The position numbers were made by a program, and so were the translations under genes. Positions 54,180 to 62,715 of a stretch of 64,000 nucleotides of DNA are shown one piece after another. This DNA comes from Pseudomonas argentinensis. GTDB lineage: Bacteria > Pseudomonadota > Gammaproteobacteria > Pseudomonadales > Pseudomonadaceae. The notes below the pieces were generated by a model that saw only the letters and a program-made list of their open reading frames with translations, made no database searches and had not been told where the DNA came from. How positions within the stretch are numbered: the stretch's first letter is position 1; each line of letters starts with the position of its first letter. The DNA lies in NCBI RefSeq assembly GCF_001839655.2, contig NZ_CP056087.1, forward strand, positions 2,294,001-2,358,000, written 5' to 3'.

Positions 54180-55205
54180 ATGAGGTTAGCGGTACTACAG
54201 CCCGTTATTGCTGTCGCCTTGGCGGCAGCCCTAACGGGCTGCTTGCATTCAGACAGGATCGAAAGCTTTGGCGGCCCGACCATGGGCAGCACCTATTCGG
54301 TGAAATACGTCCAGGCCGAAGGGGTAGCCCCCAAGGCCGAACTGCAAGCGGCGACCGAGGCGATTCTCGCCGAGGTCGACGAGCAGATGTCGACGTACCG
54401 GGCCGACTCGGCGATCGAGATCTTCAACCGCGCCCCGGCGGGCAGCTGCCAGGACATGCCGCACGGCGTGCTGGAGTTGATCACCGCGGGCAATCGCCTG
54501 CACGAGGAAAGTGGCGGCGCCTTCGACCTGACCCTGGAACCGCTGCTCGACCTCTGGGGCTTCGGGCCCAAGGGCAAGGGCGAGGCGGTGCCCAGCGACG
54601 CACAACTGGCACAAGTGCGCCAGCGTGTGGGGCAGGGGCATTTGCGCATCGACGGCCAGCGCCTGTGCAAGGACGTCGACGTTGAAGTCGACTTCAACAG
54701 CATTGCCGCGGGCTATGCGGTCGACAGGATCATCGCCCGACTGAGCGAACTCGGCGTGCGCAGCTACCTGGTGGAAGCCACCGGGGAGCTCAAGGCAGCA
54801 GGGCTCAAGCCCGACGGCAGTCACTGGCGCATCGGCCTGGAAGAGCCGCGGGACGATCAGCGCGTGGCCCAGCGGATTCTGCAGCTCGACGGTTACGGTA
54901 TCTCCACCTCTGGTGATTACCGCAACTACTTCGAAGAAAACGGTCAGCGCTATTCCCATACTCTGGATCCGAGTAGCGGGCGGCCGGTCAATCACAAGCT
55001 GGCGGCGGTCACCGTGGCAGATCCATCGACCCTTCGTGCCGATGGCTTGTCCACCCTATTGATGGTGCTCGGTCCTGAAGCAGGAAAGCTGTTCGCCGAG
55101 CGGCATCAGATTGCGGCATTTTTCGTGACCCGCGACGGCGAGGGTTTCGTCACAGAAAGTACGCCCCAATTCGAGCAGCTATTCGCTGCGGGAGAAGAGC
55201 AATGA
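54180..55205 (+). CDS. apbE: FAD:protein FMN transferase ApbE
   Basis: This is a 341-residue lipoprotein (lipobox LTGC, Cys21) exported to the periplasm. Family motifs are GPTMGSTYSVKY, DEQMSTYRADSAIE, GGAFDLTLEPLLDLWGFGP, DFNSIAAGYAVDRI and HTLDPSSGRPVNH. It attaches FMN from FAD to the threonines of NqrB and NqrC. It starts three bases after nqrF in the same operon and overlaps nqrM (ATGA). Confidence 0.96.
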   Translation: MRLAVLQPVIAVALAAALTGCLHSDRIESFGGPTMGSTYSVKYVQAEGVAPKAELQAATEAILAEVDEQMSTYRADSAIEIFNRAPAGSCQDMPHGVLELITAGNRLHEESGGAFDLTLEPLLDLWGFGPKGKGEAVPSDAQLAQVRQRVGQGHLRIDGQRLCKDVDVEVDFNSIAAGYAVDRIIARLSELGVRSYLVEATGELKAAGLKPDGSHWRIGLEEPRDDQRVAQRILQLDGYGISTSGDYRNYFEENGQRYSHTLDPSSGRPVNHKLAAVTVADPSTLRADGLSTLLMVLGPEAGKLFAERHQIAAFFVTRDGEGFVTESTPQFEQLFAAGEEQ

Positions 55206-55435
55206 CATTCTTGATCGTGTTCATGGTCATGGCGCTGGTAGTGGCCATGATGGCCGTCGGCGTGATGGCCGGCCGCAAGCCCATCGCCGGTTCCTGTGGC
55301 GGCATTGCCAACCTGGGGATCGAGAAGGAATGCTCGATCTGTGGCGGGGACCGCCAGAAGTGCGAGGAAGTCAGCCGCGATCCGCAAGAGGGCAGCGACG
55401 CCGGCGTGCAGCGCTTCGACCCGAGCAAGCGCTGA
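55202..55435 (+). CDS. nqrM: Na+-NQR maturation protein NqrM
   Basis: This 77-residue protein has one N-terminal membrane helix (about 2-23) and four cysteines (C32, C44, C47, C54) in SCGGIANLGIEKECSICGGD. These are thought to deliver iron for the NqrD/NqrE centre. It is the last gene of the nqr-apbE-nqrM operon. Small size and Cys pattern match the DUF539/NqrM family exactly. Confidence 0.94.
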   Translation: MTFLIVFMVMALVVAMMAVGVMAGRKPIAGSCGGIANLGIEKECSICGGDRQKCEEVSRDPQEGSDAGVQRFDPSKR

Positions 55436-55560
55436 TCGCCAACCGGCGCCTGGAGCGTTACCCTAGGCGCCTTTGCAGGATGTTGTGTGCCAGGCCGCCT
55501 CGCGGCCTGGTTCTGCCGATAACGCGAGGTAAGCGTTGCGGCGTGATCTGAGGAGTGAAC

Positions 55561-56955
55561 ATGGCGGTCTACAACTACGATGTCGTGGTACTGGGCTCCG
55601 GCCCTGCAGGTGAAGGGGCGGCGATGAACGCGGCCAAGGCCGGTCGCAAGGTGGCGGTGGTCGACGACCGCCGCGAAGTGGGCGGCAACTGCACCCACCT
55701 GGGTACCATCCCTTCCAAAGCGCTGCGCCACTCGGTGCGGCAGATCATGCAGTTCAACACCAACCCCATGTTCCGCCAGATCGGCGAGCCGCGCTGGTTC
55801 TCCTTCCCTGACGTGCTGAAAAGCGCCGAACGGGTGATCGCCAAGCAGGTCACCTCGCGCACCGGCTACTACGCGCGCAACCGCATCGACGTGTTCTTCG
55901 GCACCGGCAGCTTCGCCGACGAGCAGACCATCGAAGTGGTCTGCCCCAACGGCGTGGTGGAAACCCTGTCGGCCAAGCAGGTGATCATCGCCACCGGTTC
56001 ACGCCCGTACCGTCCGGCGGATATCGACTTCAACCACCCGCGGGTCTACGACAGCGACACCATCCTGACCTTGAGCCATACTCCGCGCCGCCTGATCATC
56101 TATGGCGCCGGCGTGATCGGCAGCGAGTACGCGTCGATCTTCAGTGGCCTTGGCGTGCTGGTCGACCTGATCGACAACCGCGATCAGCTGCTGAGCTTCC
56201 TCGATTCGGAAATCTCCGATGCCCTGAGCTATCACCTGCGTACCAACAACGTGCTGATTCGTCACAACGAGGAGTACGAGCGCATCGAGGGTCTGGACAA
56301 CGGCGTAATCCTGCACCTGAAATCCGGCAAGAAGATCAAGGCCGATGCGCTGCTGTGGTGTAACGGCCGTACCGGCAATACCGACAAGCTGGGCCTGGAG
56401 AACATCGGCATCAGCGTCAACAGCCGTGGCCAGGTGCACGTCGACGAGCATTACCGCACCGAAGTCTCGAACATCTATGCTGCCGGCGACGTGATCGGCT
56501 GGCCGAGCCTGGCCAGTGCCGCGGCCGACCAGGGGCGCTCGGCGGCCGGCAGCATCGTCGACAATGGCAGCTGGCGGATCGTTGACGACATCCCCACCGG
56601 CATCTACACCATTCCCGAGATCAGCTCGATCGGCAAGAACGAGCACGAGCTGACCAAGGCCAAGATCCCTTACGAAGTCGGCAAGGCGTTCTTCAAGAGC
56701 ATGGCCCGGGCGCAGATTTCCCATGAGCCGGTGGGCATGCTGAAAATCCTCTTCCATCGCGAAACCCTGGAAGTGCTTGGCGTGCACTGCTTCGGTTATC
56801 AGGCGTCGGAGATCGTGCACATCGGCCAGGCGATCATGAACCAGAAGGGCGAGGCGAATACCCTCAAGTACTTCGTCAACACCACCTTCAACTATCCGAC
56901 CATGGCCGAAGCCTACCGGGTGGCGGCGTTCGACGGCCTCAACCGGCTTTTTTGA
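55561..56955 (+). CDS. sthA: Soluble pyridine nucleotide transhydrogenase
   Basis: This is a 464-residue flavoprotein of the disulfide-reductase fold. [18 protein letters not shown] binds FAD, and [19 protein letters not shown] binds NAD(P). The usual redox CxxxxC is replaced by CTHLGT ([15 protein letters not shown]), diagnostic of Sth rather than lipoamide dehydrogenase. It equilibrates NADPH and NAD. ATG 55561 is preferred to GTG 55555 and matches the known length. Confidence 0.96.
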   Translation: MAVYNYDVVVLGSGPAGEGAAMNAAKAGRKVAVVDDRREVGGNCTHLGTIPSKALRHSVRQIMQFNTNPMFRQIGEPRWFSFPDVLKSAERVIAKQVTSRTGYYARNRIDVFFGTGSFADEQTIEVVCPNGVVETLSAKQVIIATGSRPYRPADIDFNHPRVYDSDTILTLSHTPRRLIIYGAGVIGSEYASIFSGLGVLVDLIDNRDQLLSFLDSEISDALSYHLRTNNVLIRHNEEYERIEGLDNGVILHLKSGKKIKADALLWCNGRTGNTDKLGLENIGISVNSRGQVHVDEHYRTEVSNIYAAGDVIGWPSLASAAADQGRSAAGSIVDNGSWRIVDDIPTGIYTIPEISSIGKNEHELTKAKIPYEVGKAFFKSMARAQISHEPVGMLKILFHRETLEVLGVHCFGYQASEIVHIGQAIMNQKGEANTLKYFVNTTFNYPTMAEAYRVAAFDGLNRLF

Positions 56956-57051
56956 GCGGCTCCGGCCGGCGGCCTGAGCCGGTCGGGGATCCGTTCGCCG
57001 ACTCCCGCGACTGGCGCTGGCCAAACCGCGAGAGCGTCTGAGCAGGCCAGG

Positions 57052-57080
57052 AAACCGATCCCTCGGGGATCGGTTTTTTT
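57052..57080 (+). terminator. sthA terminator
   Basis: AAACCGATCCC-TC-GGGGATCGGTTTTTTT hairpin with a T7 run, about 100 bases after the sthA stop. Confidence 0.9.
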
Positions 57081-57101
57081 ATGGGCGGGCCTTTGGGGTT
57101 T

Positions 57102-57620
57102 TCAGGCGCGGGTTTGCGGATAGGCGGCTAGGTGCTCGACGAGCAATGCCAGTGCTGCGTGCACGGGCAGGTGCGCGCTATCGAGAGTCAATGGCGCCTG
57201 CGTCCAGGGCTCATACTCGTGGGCCATGACCGATTGCCAATTGGGCGCCACCAGCCCCGGCACATCACTGATTCTCGATTCCACGCGCTGGCGATGCTGG
57301 TCCGGGTCGGAACAGATGACCTGCACATTCAGCAGGGTGCACCCTGCCTGGGCGGCGGTGTCAGCCCAGGCCTGGCGGCTTTCCGCGACCGGGTTGACGC
57401 AGTCGGTGATCACTCGGCGTCCCATCTTGAGGTTGTCCAGCGCGATGGCGTTGGCCACCTGGTAGCCGCTGTTGCCGACGTCCTGCCTGAGCGCACCGCT
57501 GTTACGCAGTGCCTGTTCGATACTGTCGATGCGCAGGTAAGTGGCTTCGAGGTGGGTGGCCAGGGCTTTGGCGAGGGTGGTCTTGCCGGTGCCGGGCAGG
57601 CCGCTGAAGACAATCAGCAT
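57102..57620 (-). CDS. AAA-family ATP-binding protein (kinase-like)
   Basis: This 172-residue P-loop protein has Walker A GLPGTGKTTLAKAL near the N-terminus, a later RRVITDCVNPVAESRQAW segment with an Asp/Cys at strand 3, and QHRQRVESRISDVPGL resembling a lid. The shape is that of small-molecule kinases (chloramphenicol phosphotransferase or shikimate/gluconate kinase-like). The substrate is unknown. It lies between sthA and the GDPD gene, where I recall no gene in PAO1, and a REP-like palindrome follows the start side (57663-57710). Confidence 0.8.
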   Translation of the reverse strand: MLIVFSGLPGTGKTTLAKALATHLEATYLRIDSIEQALRNSGALRQDVGNSGYQVANAIALDNLKMGRRVITDCVNPVAESRQAWADTAAQAGCTLLNVQVICSDPDQHRQRVESRISDVPGLVAPNWQSVMAHEYEPWTQAPLTLDSAHLPVHAALALLVEHLAAYPQTRA

Positions 57621-57662
57621 GTTCGATCCTTCTGTGCTAGTGCCTCTCCCCTGGAGCGGGCA

Positions 57663-57710
57663 GTGGGAGCGCGCCATGCGCGCGAAATCACGGGCATGGC
57701 CCGTTCCCAC
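57663..57710. repeat. REP-like inverted repeat
   Basis: GTGGGAGCGCGCCATGCGCG pairs in inverse with CGGGCATGGCCCGTTCCCAC, with four variable positions. This is the common Pseudomonas REP form (GTGGGAGCGGGCCATGCCCGCGA) in an inverted pair. Confidence 0.8.
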
Positions 57711-57734
57711 ATAAGGGGCGCCGTGCTACTGCGC

Positions 57735-58454
57735 TCAACCGCGCAGCGTGCTGACAGCGATACCGGGAAAGTCGGTGATGATGCTGTCGGCGCCGAAGTC
57801 GGCGAGGCGGCGCATCAGGGCGGGTTCGTTGACCGTCCACACCGACACGTGCAGGCCGGCTTTCTGGGCCTTGAGCAGGCGTTCCGGGGTGCACAGCGTC
57901 CAGTTCAGGGCCAGCAGGTCGCAGCCGTAGTTACGCGCCACCTTGATCGGATCCAGCCAGGCGTACTCGGCGACCAGGCCGCGGCCCAGATGGGGTGTCA
58001 GGCGCTGGGCGGCACTCAGCACTTCCCGGGAGCTGGAGGTGATGGTGATCCTGTCGTCCAGCCCGAAACGGCGACTGAGCAGGGCGATGGCCTCCACGGT
58101 GCGCGCGGCGCGCACCCTGGAGGCACTCTTGACCTCGAGCTGCCAGTGCTCGAAGTCGCATTGCTCGAACAATTCGCTCAGCCGTGGGATAGGGCAGGGG
58201 TGCCGCCACCCCGGGCCGCCGCGACGGGCGTCATAACGCACCAGCTCGGCGGCGTCGTGCTCCACCACTTTGCCGCGGTGGCCGGTGGTGCGCTTGAGCG
58301 TCGGATCGTGGATGACCATCAGCTCGCCGTCGCGCGACAGGTGCAGATCCAGTTCGCAGCGGCGCACGCCGTGCTCCAGGCACTGCTGAAAGCTGACCAG
58401 GGTGTTTTCCGGGGCTTCGCCCTTGGCGCCGCGATGGCCGTAGATCAGGGTCAC
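57735..58454 (-). CDS. Glycerophosphodiester phosphodiesterase
   Basis: This is a 239-residue GDPD enzyme without a signal peptide. The family motifs are IYGHRGAKGEAPENTLVSF (catalytic His and metal ligands) and CELDLHLSRDGELMVIHDPT. Cytosolic GDPD splits glycerophosphodiesters to glycerol 3-phosphate and an alcohol. It follows the next small gene by 9 bases, so the minus-strand PilZ-hypothetical-GDPD set is probably one operon. Confidence 0.93.
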   Translation of the reverse strand: MTLIYGHRGAKGEAPENTLVSFQQCLEHGVRRCELDLHLSRDGELMVIHDPTLKRTTGHRGKVVEHDAAELVRYDARRGGPGWRHPCPIPRLSELFEQCDFEHWQLEVKSASRVRAARTVEAIALLSRRFGLDDRITITSSSREVLSAAQRLTPHLGRGLVAEYAWLDPIKVARNYGCDLLALNWTLCTPERLLKAQKAGLHVSVWTVNEPALMRRLADFGADSIITDFPGIAVSTLRG

Positions 58455-58463
58455 GGTTGCTCC

Positions 58464-58760
58464 TTACTCGGTGGCGGTGGTGCGCGGTTGCAGGTGGCGC
58501 ACGCTGTTGATCACATGGTCGTATTCGAAATAGACGCTGAATTCGCGGTAGTCCCAGCGGGTGATCGGCGGCTTGCCGACCGCGGGGTGTTCTTCATCGG
58601 CGAGGCCGAAGCGTTCCAGCACCGAGCGCTTGGACTGGCCCTTTTGCGGCACCTCGGTAAGGTCAGCGCCTTGCTGGCCGATGGGAATCGTCAGGGTGTC
58701 GGCCTGGGCAGCCAGTGGCAGCAACAGGGTCAGCGAAAGCAGCAGTCGGGAAGGGGTCAC
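58464..58760 (-). CDS. Conserved exported hypothetical protein
   Basis: This 98-residue protein has a signal peptide (LLLSLTLLLPLAAQA). The mature part reads GQQGADLTEVPQKGQSKRSV, GKPPITRWDYREFSVYFEYD and VINSVRHLQP. No known domain is recognised; the pattern resembles small periplasmic proteins conserved in pseudomonads next to the GDPD gene. It overlaps the PilZ gene by four bases. Confidence 0.78.
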   Translation of the reverse strand: MTPSRLLLSLTLLLPLAAQADTLTIPIGQQGADLTEVPQKGQSKRSVLERFGLADEEHPAVGKPPITRWDYREFSVYFEYDHVINSVRHLQPRTTATE

Positions 58761-59329
58761 GTGAGTTCCTCGCGGGCCTGGCGGCGCTCCTGCGCCTGAC
58801 GCTGCAGGATATGCCGGGCGAGCAACTGGCGTTGTGCGTCAGTCAGCGCTTCGAACTCGGCGCCGATCTCGAACTGGCCGTCACGCTCGGAGCAATGCAG
58901 CACCCTGGCGCGCAGCAGCAGGCCGAGTGCCTGGGGCATCAAGACCATCTGCATGGCCAGGTGGCTGTCGACCGTTACCGGTTGGGCGTTGAGAAAACTG
59001 ATGCCGCCCTCGGACAGCGTCACCCGCTTGGGCGGCCCGATATCGCGCAGCAGGCTCTGGGCCATGGCCTGGCCGAGCAGGTCGATGCGTTTGTTGACCA
59101 CCTTGAGGTAGCCCGCCAGGGTGCGGTCGCGCTCGCTGATATTGCGCAGCAGGTGCTGGGATTCGAAATCCATCACATGCAGTTCGCTGAGCAGGTTGAA
59201 CAGCGGTGAGGCGTCGTGAAGCTCGTCACTGGCCAGGGCGTCGGCACCGGCCAGGGGGGTGAAATCCAGTGCGATCCTGTCCTCGATACGGTAATATTCG
59301 CGGCGATCGTTTTCGTCTTGAGTCGACAT
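58757..59329 (-). CDS. PilZ domain protein
   Basis: This is a 190-residue protein. It has RREYYRIED near the N-terminus (a YcgR-like arginine motif) and a PilZ-type barrel in the second half: RVTLSEGGISFLNAQPV then LLLRARVLHCSERDGQFEIGAEF. The middle is helical (LRNISERDRTLAGYLKVVNK). PilZ domains bind cyclic di-GMP; whether this one does is unproven, since the canonical RxxxR plus D/NxSxxG is only partly met. First gene of the minus-strand run toward GDPD; divergent from lolC. Confidence 0.8.
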   Translation of the reverse strand: MSTQDENDRREYYRIEDRIALDFTPLAGADALASDELHDASPLFNLLSELHVMDFESQHLLRNISERDRTLAGYLKVVNKRIDLLGQAMAQSLLRDIGPPKRVTLSEGGISFLNAQPVTVDSHLAMQMVLMPQALGLLLRARVLHCSERDGQFEIGAEFEALTDAQRQLLARHILQRQAQERRQAREELT

Positions 59330-59424
59330 GGCGAACCCATGGCAGCAGTGGTGGTCAGAGTGTAAGGCCGCTCGCCAGGCCCCGCCACAAGGACGTTTCT
59401 CTTTCCCTCGAACAAGCGCCCCAC

Positions 59425-60675
59425 ATGTTCAGACCCCTGTCCGTTTTTCTCGGTACGCGCTACGCGCGGGCCAAGCGTCGCAACCACTTCGTTTCGTTCA
59501 TTTCCCTGACTTCGATGATCGGGCTGGCACTTGGTGTGCTGGTGATGATCCTGGTGCTGTCGGTGATGAACGGCTTCGACCATGAAATGCGCACCCGGGT
59601 GCTGGGCATGGTGCCCCACGCGACCATCGAGAGCGCCACGCCGATCACCGACTGGCAACGCCTGGCCGACCGCGCGCTGAAGAATCCCCAGGTGCTGGCA
59701 GTGGCGCCGTTCAGCCAGATGCAGGGCCTCTTGACCAATGACGGCAAGGTGCAGAAGGTACTGATCAACGCCGTGGACCCGGTCGAGGAGCCCAAGGTGT
59801 CGATCATCGGCGACTTCTTCCGCGAGGGCCGTCTCGAGGATCTGCAGCCTGGCAGCTTCGGTATCGTCATCGGCGACAAGGCCGCCGACAAGCTCGGTGT
59901 CGGCCTGGGCGACAAGATCACTTTCGTGGCGCCGGAAGTCACCGTCACCCCGGGTGGCGTGTTTCCGCGCCTGAAGCGTTTTACCGTGGTCGGCATCTTT
60001 CATGTCGGCGCCGGTGAAATCGACGGTTTCATGGCCATGACCCATGTTCAGGATCTGGCCCGCCTGCAGCGTCACAAGCCTGACCAAGTGCAGGGCATCC
60101 GCCTCAAGTTCGCCGATCTGTTCCAGGCGCCGCGCACCGCCTGGCAGCTGGCCCAGAGCTTCGGCCAGGAGGATTACCTGGCCCGGGACTGGACCCGCAC
60201 CCACGGCAATCTCTACCAGGCCATCCGCATGGAAAAGGCCATGATCGGCCTGCTGCTGCTGCTGATCGTCGCCGTCGCCGCGTTCAACATCATTTCCACC
60301 CTGGTGATGGTGGTCACCGACAAGAAGGGCGATATCGCCATCCTGCGCACCCTGGGCGCCACGCCGATGCAGATCATGGCCACCTTCATGGTGCAGGGCA
60401 CGGTGATCGGCGTGATCGGCACCCTCATCGGTGCGGTGCTGGGCATTCTCGCCGCGCTGAACATCAGCGCCATCATCGCCGGCGTCGAGCGCCTGCTGGG
60501 CTTCAAGTTTCTCAATGCCGACGTGTATTTCATCGACTACCTGCCGTCGCAGCTGATGCTCGCCGACGTGGTGCAGGTGTGCGGCGCGGCATTGATCCTG
60601 AGTTTCCTCGCTACTCTTTATCCGGCCTGGCGCGCGGCGCGCACCCAGCCCGCGGAGGCATTACGTTATGAGTGA
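59425..60675 (+). CDS. lolC: Lipoprotein-releasing system membrane subunit LolC
   Basis: This is a 416-residue FtsX-type permease with four membrane helices (about residues 22-48 and three after 270) and a large periplasmic domain. It has the family start [32 protein letters not shown]. LolCDE releases outer-membrane lipoproteins to LolA. It overlaps lolD by 8 bases. It resembles lolE along its whole length, a tandem duplication around lolD. ATG 59425. Confidence 0.94.
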   Translation: MFRPLSVFLGTRYARAKRRNHFVSFISLTSMIGLALGVLVMILVLSVMNGFDHEMRTRVLGMVPHATIESATPITDWQRLADRALKNPQVLAVAPFSQMQGLLTNDGKVQKVLINAVDPVEEPKVSIIGDFFREGRLEDLQPGSFGIVIGDKAADKLGVGLGDKITFVAPEVTVTPGGVFPRLKRFTVVGIFHVGAGEIDGFMAMTHVQDLARLQRHKPDQVQGIRLKFADLFQAPRTAWQLAQSFGQEDYLARDWTRTHGNLYQAIRMEKAMIGLLLLLIVAVAAFNIISTLVMVVTDKKGDIAILRTLGATPMQIMATFMVQGTVIGVIGTLIGAVLGILAALNISAIIAGVERLLGFKFLNADVYFIDYLPSQLMLADVVQVCGAALILSFLATLYPAWRAARTQPAEALRYE

Positions 60676-61372
60676 TCCGGTCGTGCAGGCGCAGGCGAAT
60701 GCCGTGCTCAGCTGCCGCAACCTGAGCAAGCGCTACGAAGAAGGCCCGCAATCGGTGGTGGTGCTCGACGATCTGCAATTGGAGTTGTTTCCCGGCGAAC
60801 GCGTGGCCATCGTCGGCAGTTCCGGTTCGGGCAAGAGCACGTTGTTGAACATGCTCGGCGGGCTGGATACGCCGAGCAGTGGCAGCGTCTGGCTGGCCGG
60901 CGAGGAACTGTCGGCGCTCAACGAGAAGCAGCGCGGCCTGCTGCGCAACCGCGCGCTGGGTTTCGTCTACCAGTTTCACCACCTGCTGGCCGAGTTCACC
61001 GCCCTGGAAAACGCCTGCATGCCGCTGCTGATCGGCAAGACGCCGATCGGTGAGGCACGCCAGCGCGCCAGCGAGCTGCTCGAGCGCGTCGGCCTCGGCC
61101 ATCGCCTGAGTCATAAACCGGCCGAATTATCCGGTGGCGAGCGGCAGCGTGTGGCGATTGCCCGGGCACTGGTCAACCGTCCCGGCCTGGTGCTGCTCGA
61201 CGAGCCCACTGGCAACCTCGACAACCACACCGCCCAGGGCATCCAGGAATTGATGCGTGAGCTCAGCAGCCAGTCGCAGACGGCGTTTCTGATCGTCACC
61301 CATGACCTGCAGCTGGCGCGGCAGATGGACCGGGTGCTGAGCCTGGAAGACGGCAAGCTGGTGCGCGCCTGA
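60668..61372 (+). CDS. lolD: Lipoprotein-releasing system ATPase LolD
   Basis: This is a 234-residue ABC ATPase. Walker A is [18 protein letters not shown], the LolD-type segment is [21 protein letters not shown], the signature is [15 protein letters not shown] and Walker B is [12 protein letters not shown]. It powers LolCDE. It overlaps both neighbours, 8 bases with lolC and one with lolE. Confidence 0.96.
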   Translation: MSDPVVQAQANAVLSCRNLSKRYEEGPQSVVVLDDLQLELFPGERVAIVGSSGSGKSTLLNMLGGLDTPSSGSVWLAGEELSALNEKQRGLLRNRALGFVYQFHHLLAEFTALENACMPLLIGKTPIGEARQRASELLERVGLGHRLSHKPAELSGGERQRVAIARALVNRPGLVLLDEPTGNLDNHTAQGIQELMRELSSQSQTAFLIVTHDLQLARQMDRVLSLEDGKLVRA

Positions 61373-62616
61373 TGTTTCGCCCGCTGAGTGTCTTCATCGG
61401 CCTGCGTTACACCCGCGCCAAGCGGCGTAATCACTTCATCTCGTTCATTTCCCTGACCTCGATGATCGGCCTGTCCCTGGGGGTGCTGGCGATGATCGTG
61501 GTGCTGTCGGTGATGAACGGCTTCCACCGGGAAATGAGCTCGCGCATCCTCGGCATGGTGCCCCACGCGACCATCGCCGGGGCGCCGGCCCTGGCCGACT
61601 GGCAGGCGCCGGCCAAGGTGGCGCTGGAGAATCCGCAGGTCGAGGCCGCGGTGCCGTTCGCCGAGCTGGAAGGCATGCTGTCGTACCGCGGCGTGATGCA
61701 GCCGATCCAGCTGCATGGCATCGACCCGGCGCTGGAACCGAAGGTGTCGATCATCGGTGACCACATGGTGCAGGGCCGCCTGAGCGACCTGCGCGAAGGC
61801 GAGTACGGGGTGATCATCGGCGAGATCACCGCACGGCGCTTCCAGCTGCAGATCGGTGATCGCCTGGCCCTGATCGTGCCGGAAGTCAGCTCGGTGCCCG
61901 GCGGCATCACGCCGCGCATGCAGCGCCTCAACGTGGTCGGCATCTTCAAGGTCGGCGCCGACCTGGATAGCTCCCTGGCACTGATCAACGTCACCGATGC
62001 CGCGCAGATCCAGCGCCTGGAGCCGGGGTCGGTGCAGAGCATTCGCCTCAAGCTCAAGGACCTGTACCAGTCGCCCCAGGTGGCGGCGGCGATTGCCACG
62101 CAGCTGGGCGAGGGCTACCACGCCAGCGACTGGACGCAGACCCAGGGCAGCCTGTTCAGCGCCATGAAGATGGAGAAGACCATGATCGGTCTGCTGCTGC
62201 TGCTGATCGTCGCGGTGGCCGCTTTCAACATCATCGCCACGCTGATCATGGTGGTCGCCGACAAGGGCGCCGATATCGCCATCCTGCGCACCCTGGGCGC
62301 CACGCCGCGGCAGATCATGGGCATCTTCATGGTCCAGGGCACGGTGATCGGGGTGATCGGCACCCTGATCGGTGGGGTGCTCGGGGTGCTGGCGGCCCTC
62401 AACGTCAGCGAGCTGGTAGGCTGGCTGGAGCGCGTCAGCGGCCAGCACGTGTTCAGCTCCGACGTGTACTTCATCAGCACCCTGCCGTCGGAACTGCAGG
62501 TCGCCGACGTGGTGCTGATCTGCAGCGCCGCGCTGACCCTGAGCTTCCTTGCCACCCTGTATCCGTCCTGGCGCGCGTCGCGTACCCAGCCGGCCGAGGC
62601 ATTGCGTTACGAATGA
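61372..62616 (+). CDS. lolE: Lipoprotein-releasing system membrane subunit LolE
   Basis: This is a 414-residue permease similar to LolC throughout ([32 protein letters not shown], then a periplasmic domain and helices such as [19 protein letters not shown]). Naming the two as LolC and LolE is by position; either could be called LolF-type. It is the last gene of the lol operon, followed by a hairpin. Confidence 0.92.
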   Translation: MFRPLSVFIGLRYTRAKRRNHFISFISLTSMIGLSLGVLAMIVVLSVMNGFHREMSSRILGMVPHATIAGAPALADWQAPAKVALENPQVEAAVPFAELEGMLSYRGVMQPIQLHGIDPALEPKVSIIGDHMVQGRLSDLREGEYGVIIGEITARRFQLQIGDRLALIVPEVSSVPGGITPRMQRLNVVGIFKVGADLDSSLALINVTDAAQIQRLEPGSVQSIRLKLKDLYQSPQVAAAIATQLGEGYHASDWTQTQGSLFSAMKMEKTMIGLLLLLIVAVAAFNIIATLIMVVADKGADIAILRTLGATPRQIMGIFMVQGTVIGVIGTLIGGVLGVLAALNVSELVGWLERVSGQHVFSSDVYFISTLPSELQVADVVLICSAALTLSFLATLYPSWRASRTQPAEALRYE

Positions 62617-62649
62617 CGGCCGCCGCGTCGTCGTCCGCCTGCTAGGCTC

Positions 62650-62679
62650 AGAAGGCCGCCATGAACATGGCGGCCTTCT
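62650..62679. terminator. lol operon terminator hairpin
   Basis: AGAAGGCCGCCATG-AA-CATGGCGGCCTTCT, a perfect 14-base stem with a weak T tract (CGTTTCT) after it. Confidence 0.75.
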
Positions 62680-62715
62680 CGTTTCTGCCCTTTTGATTTC
62701 CACAGCGGGACGCCC

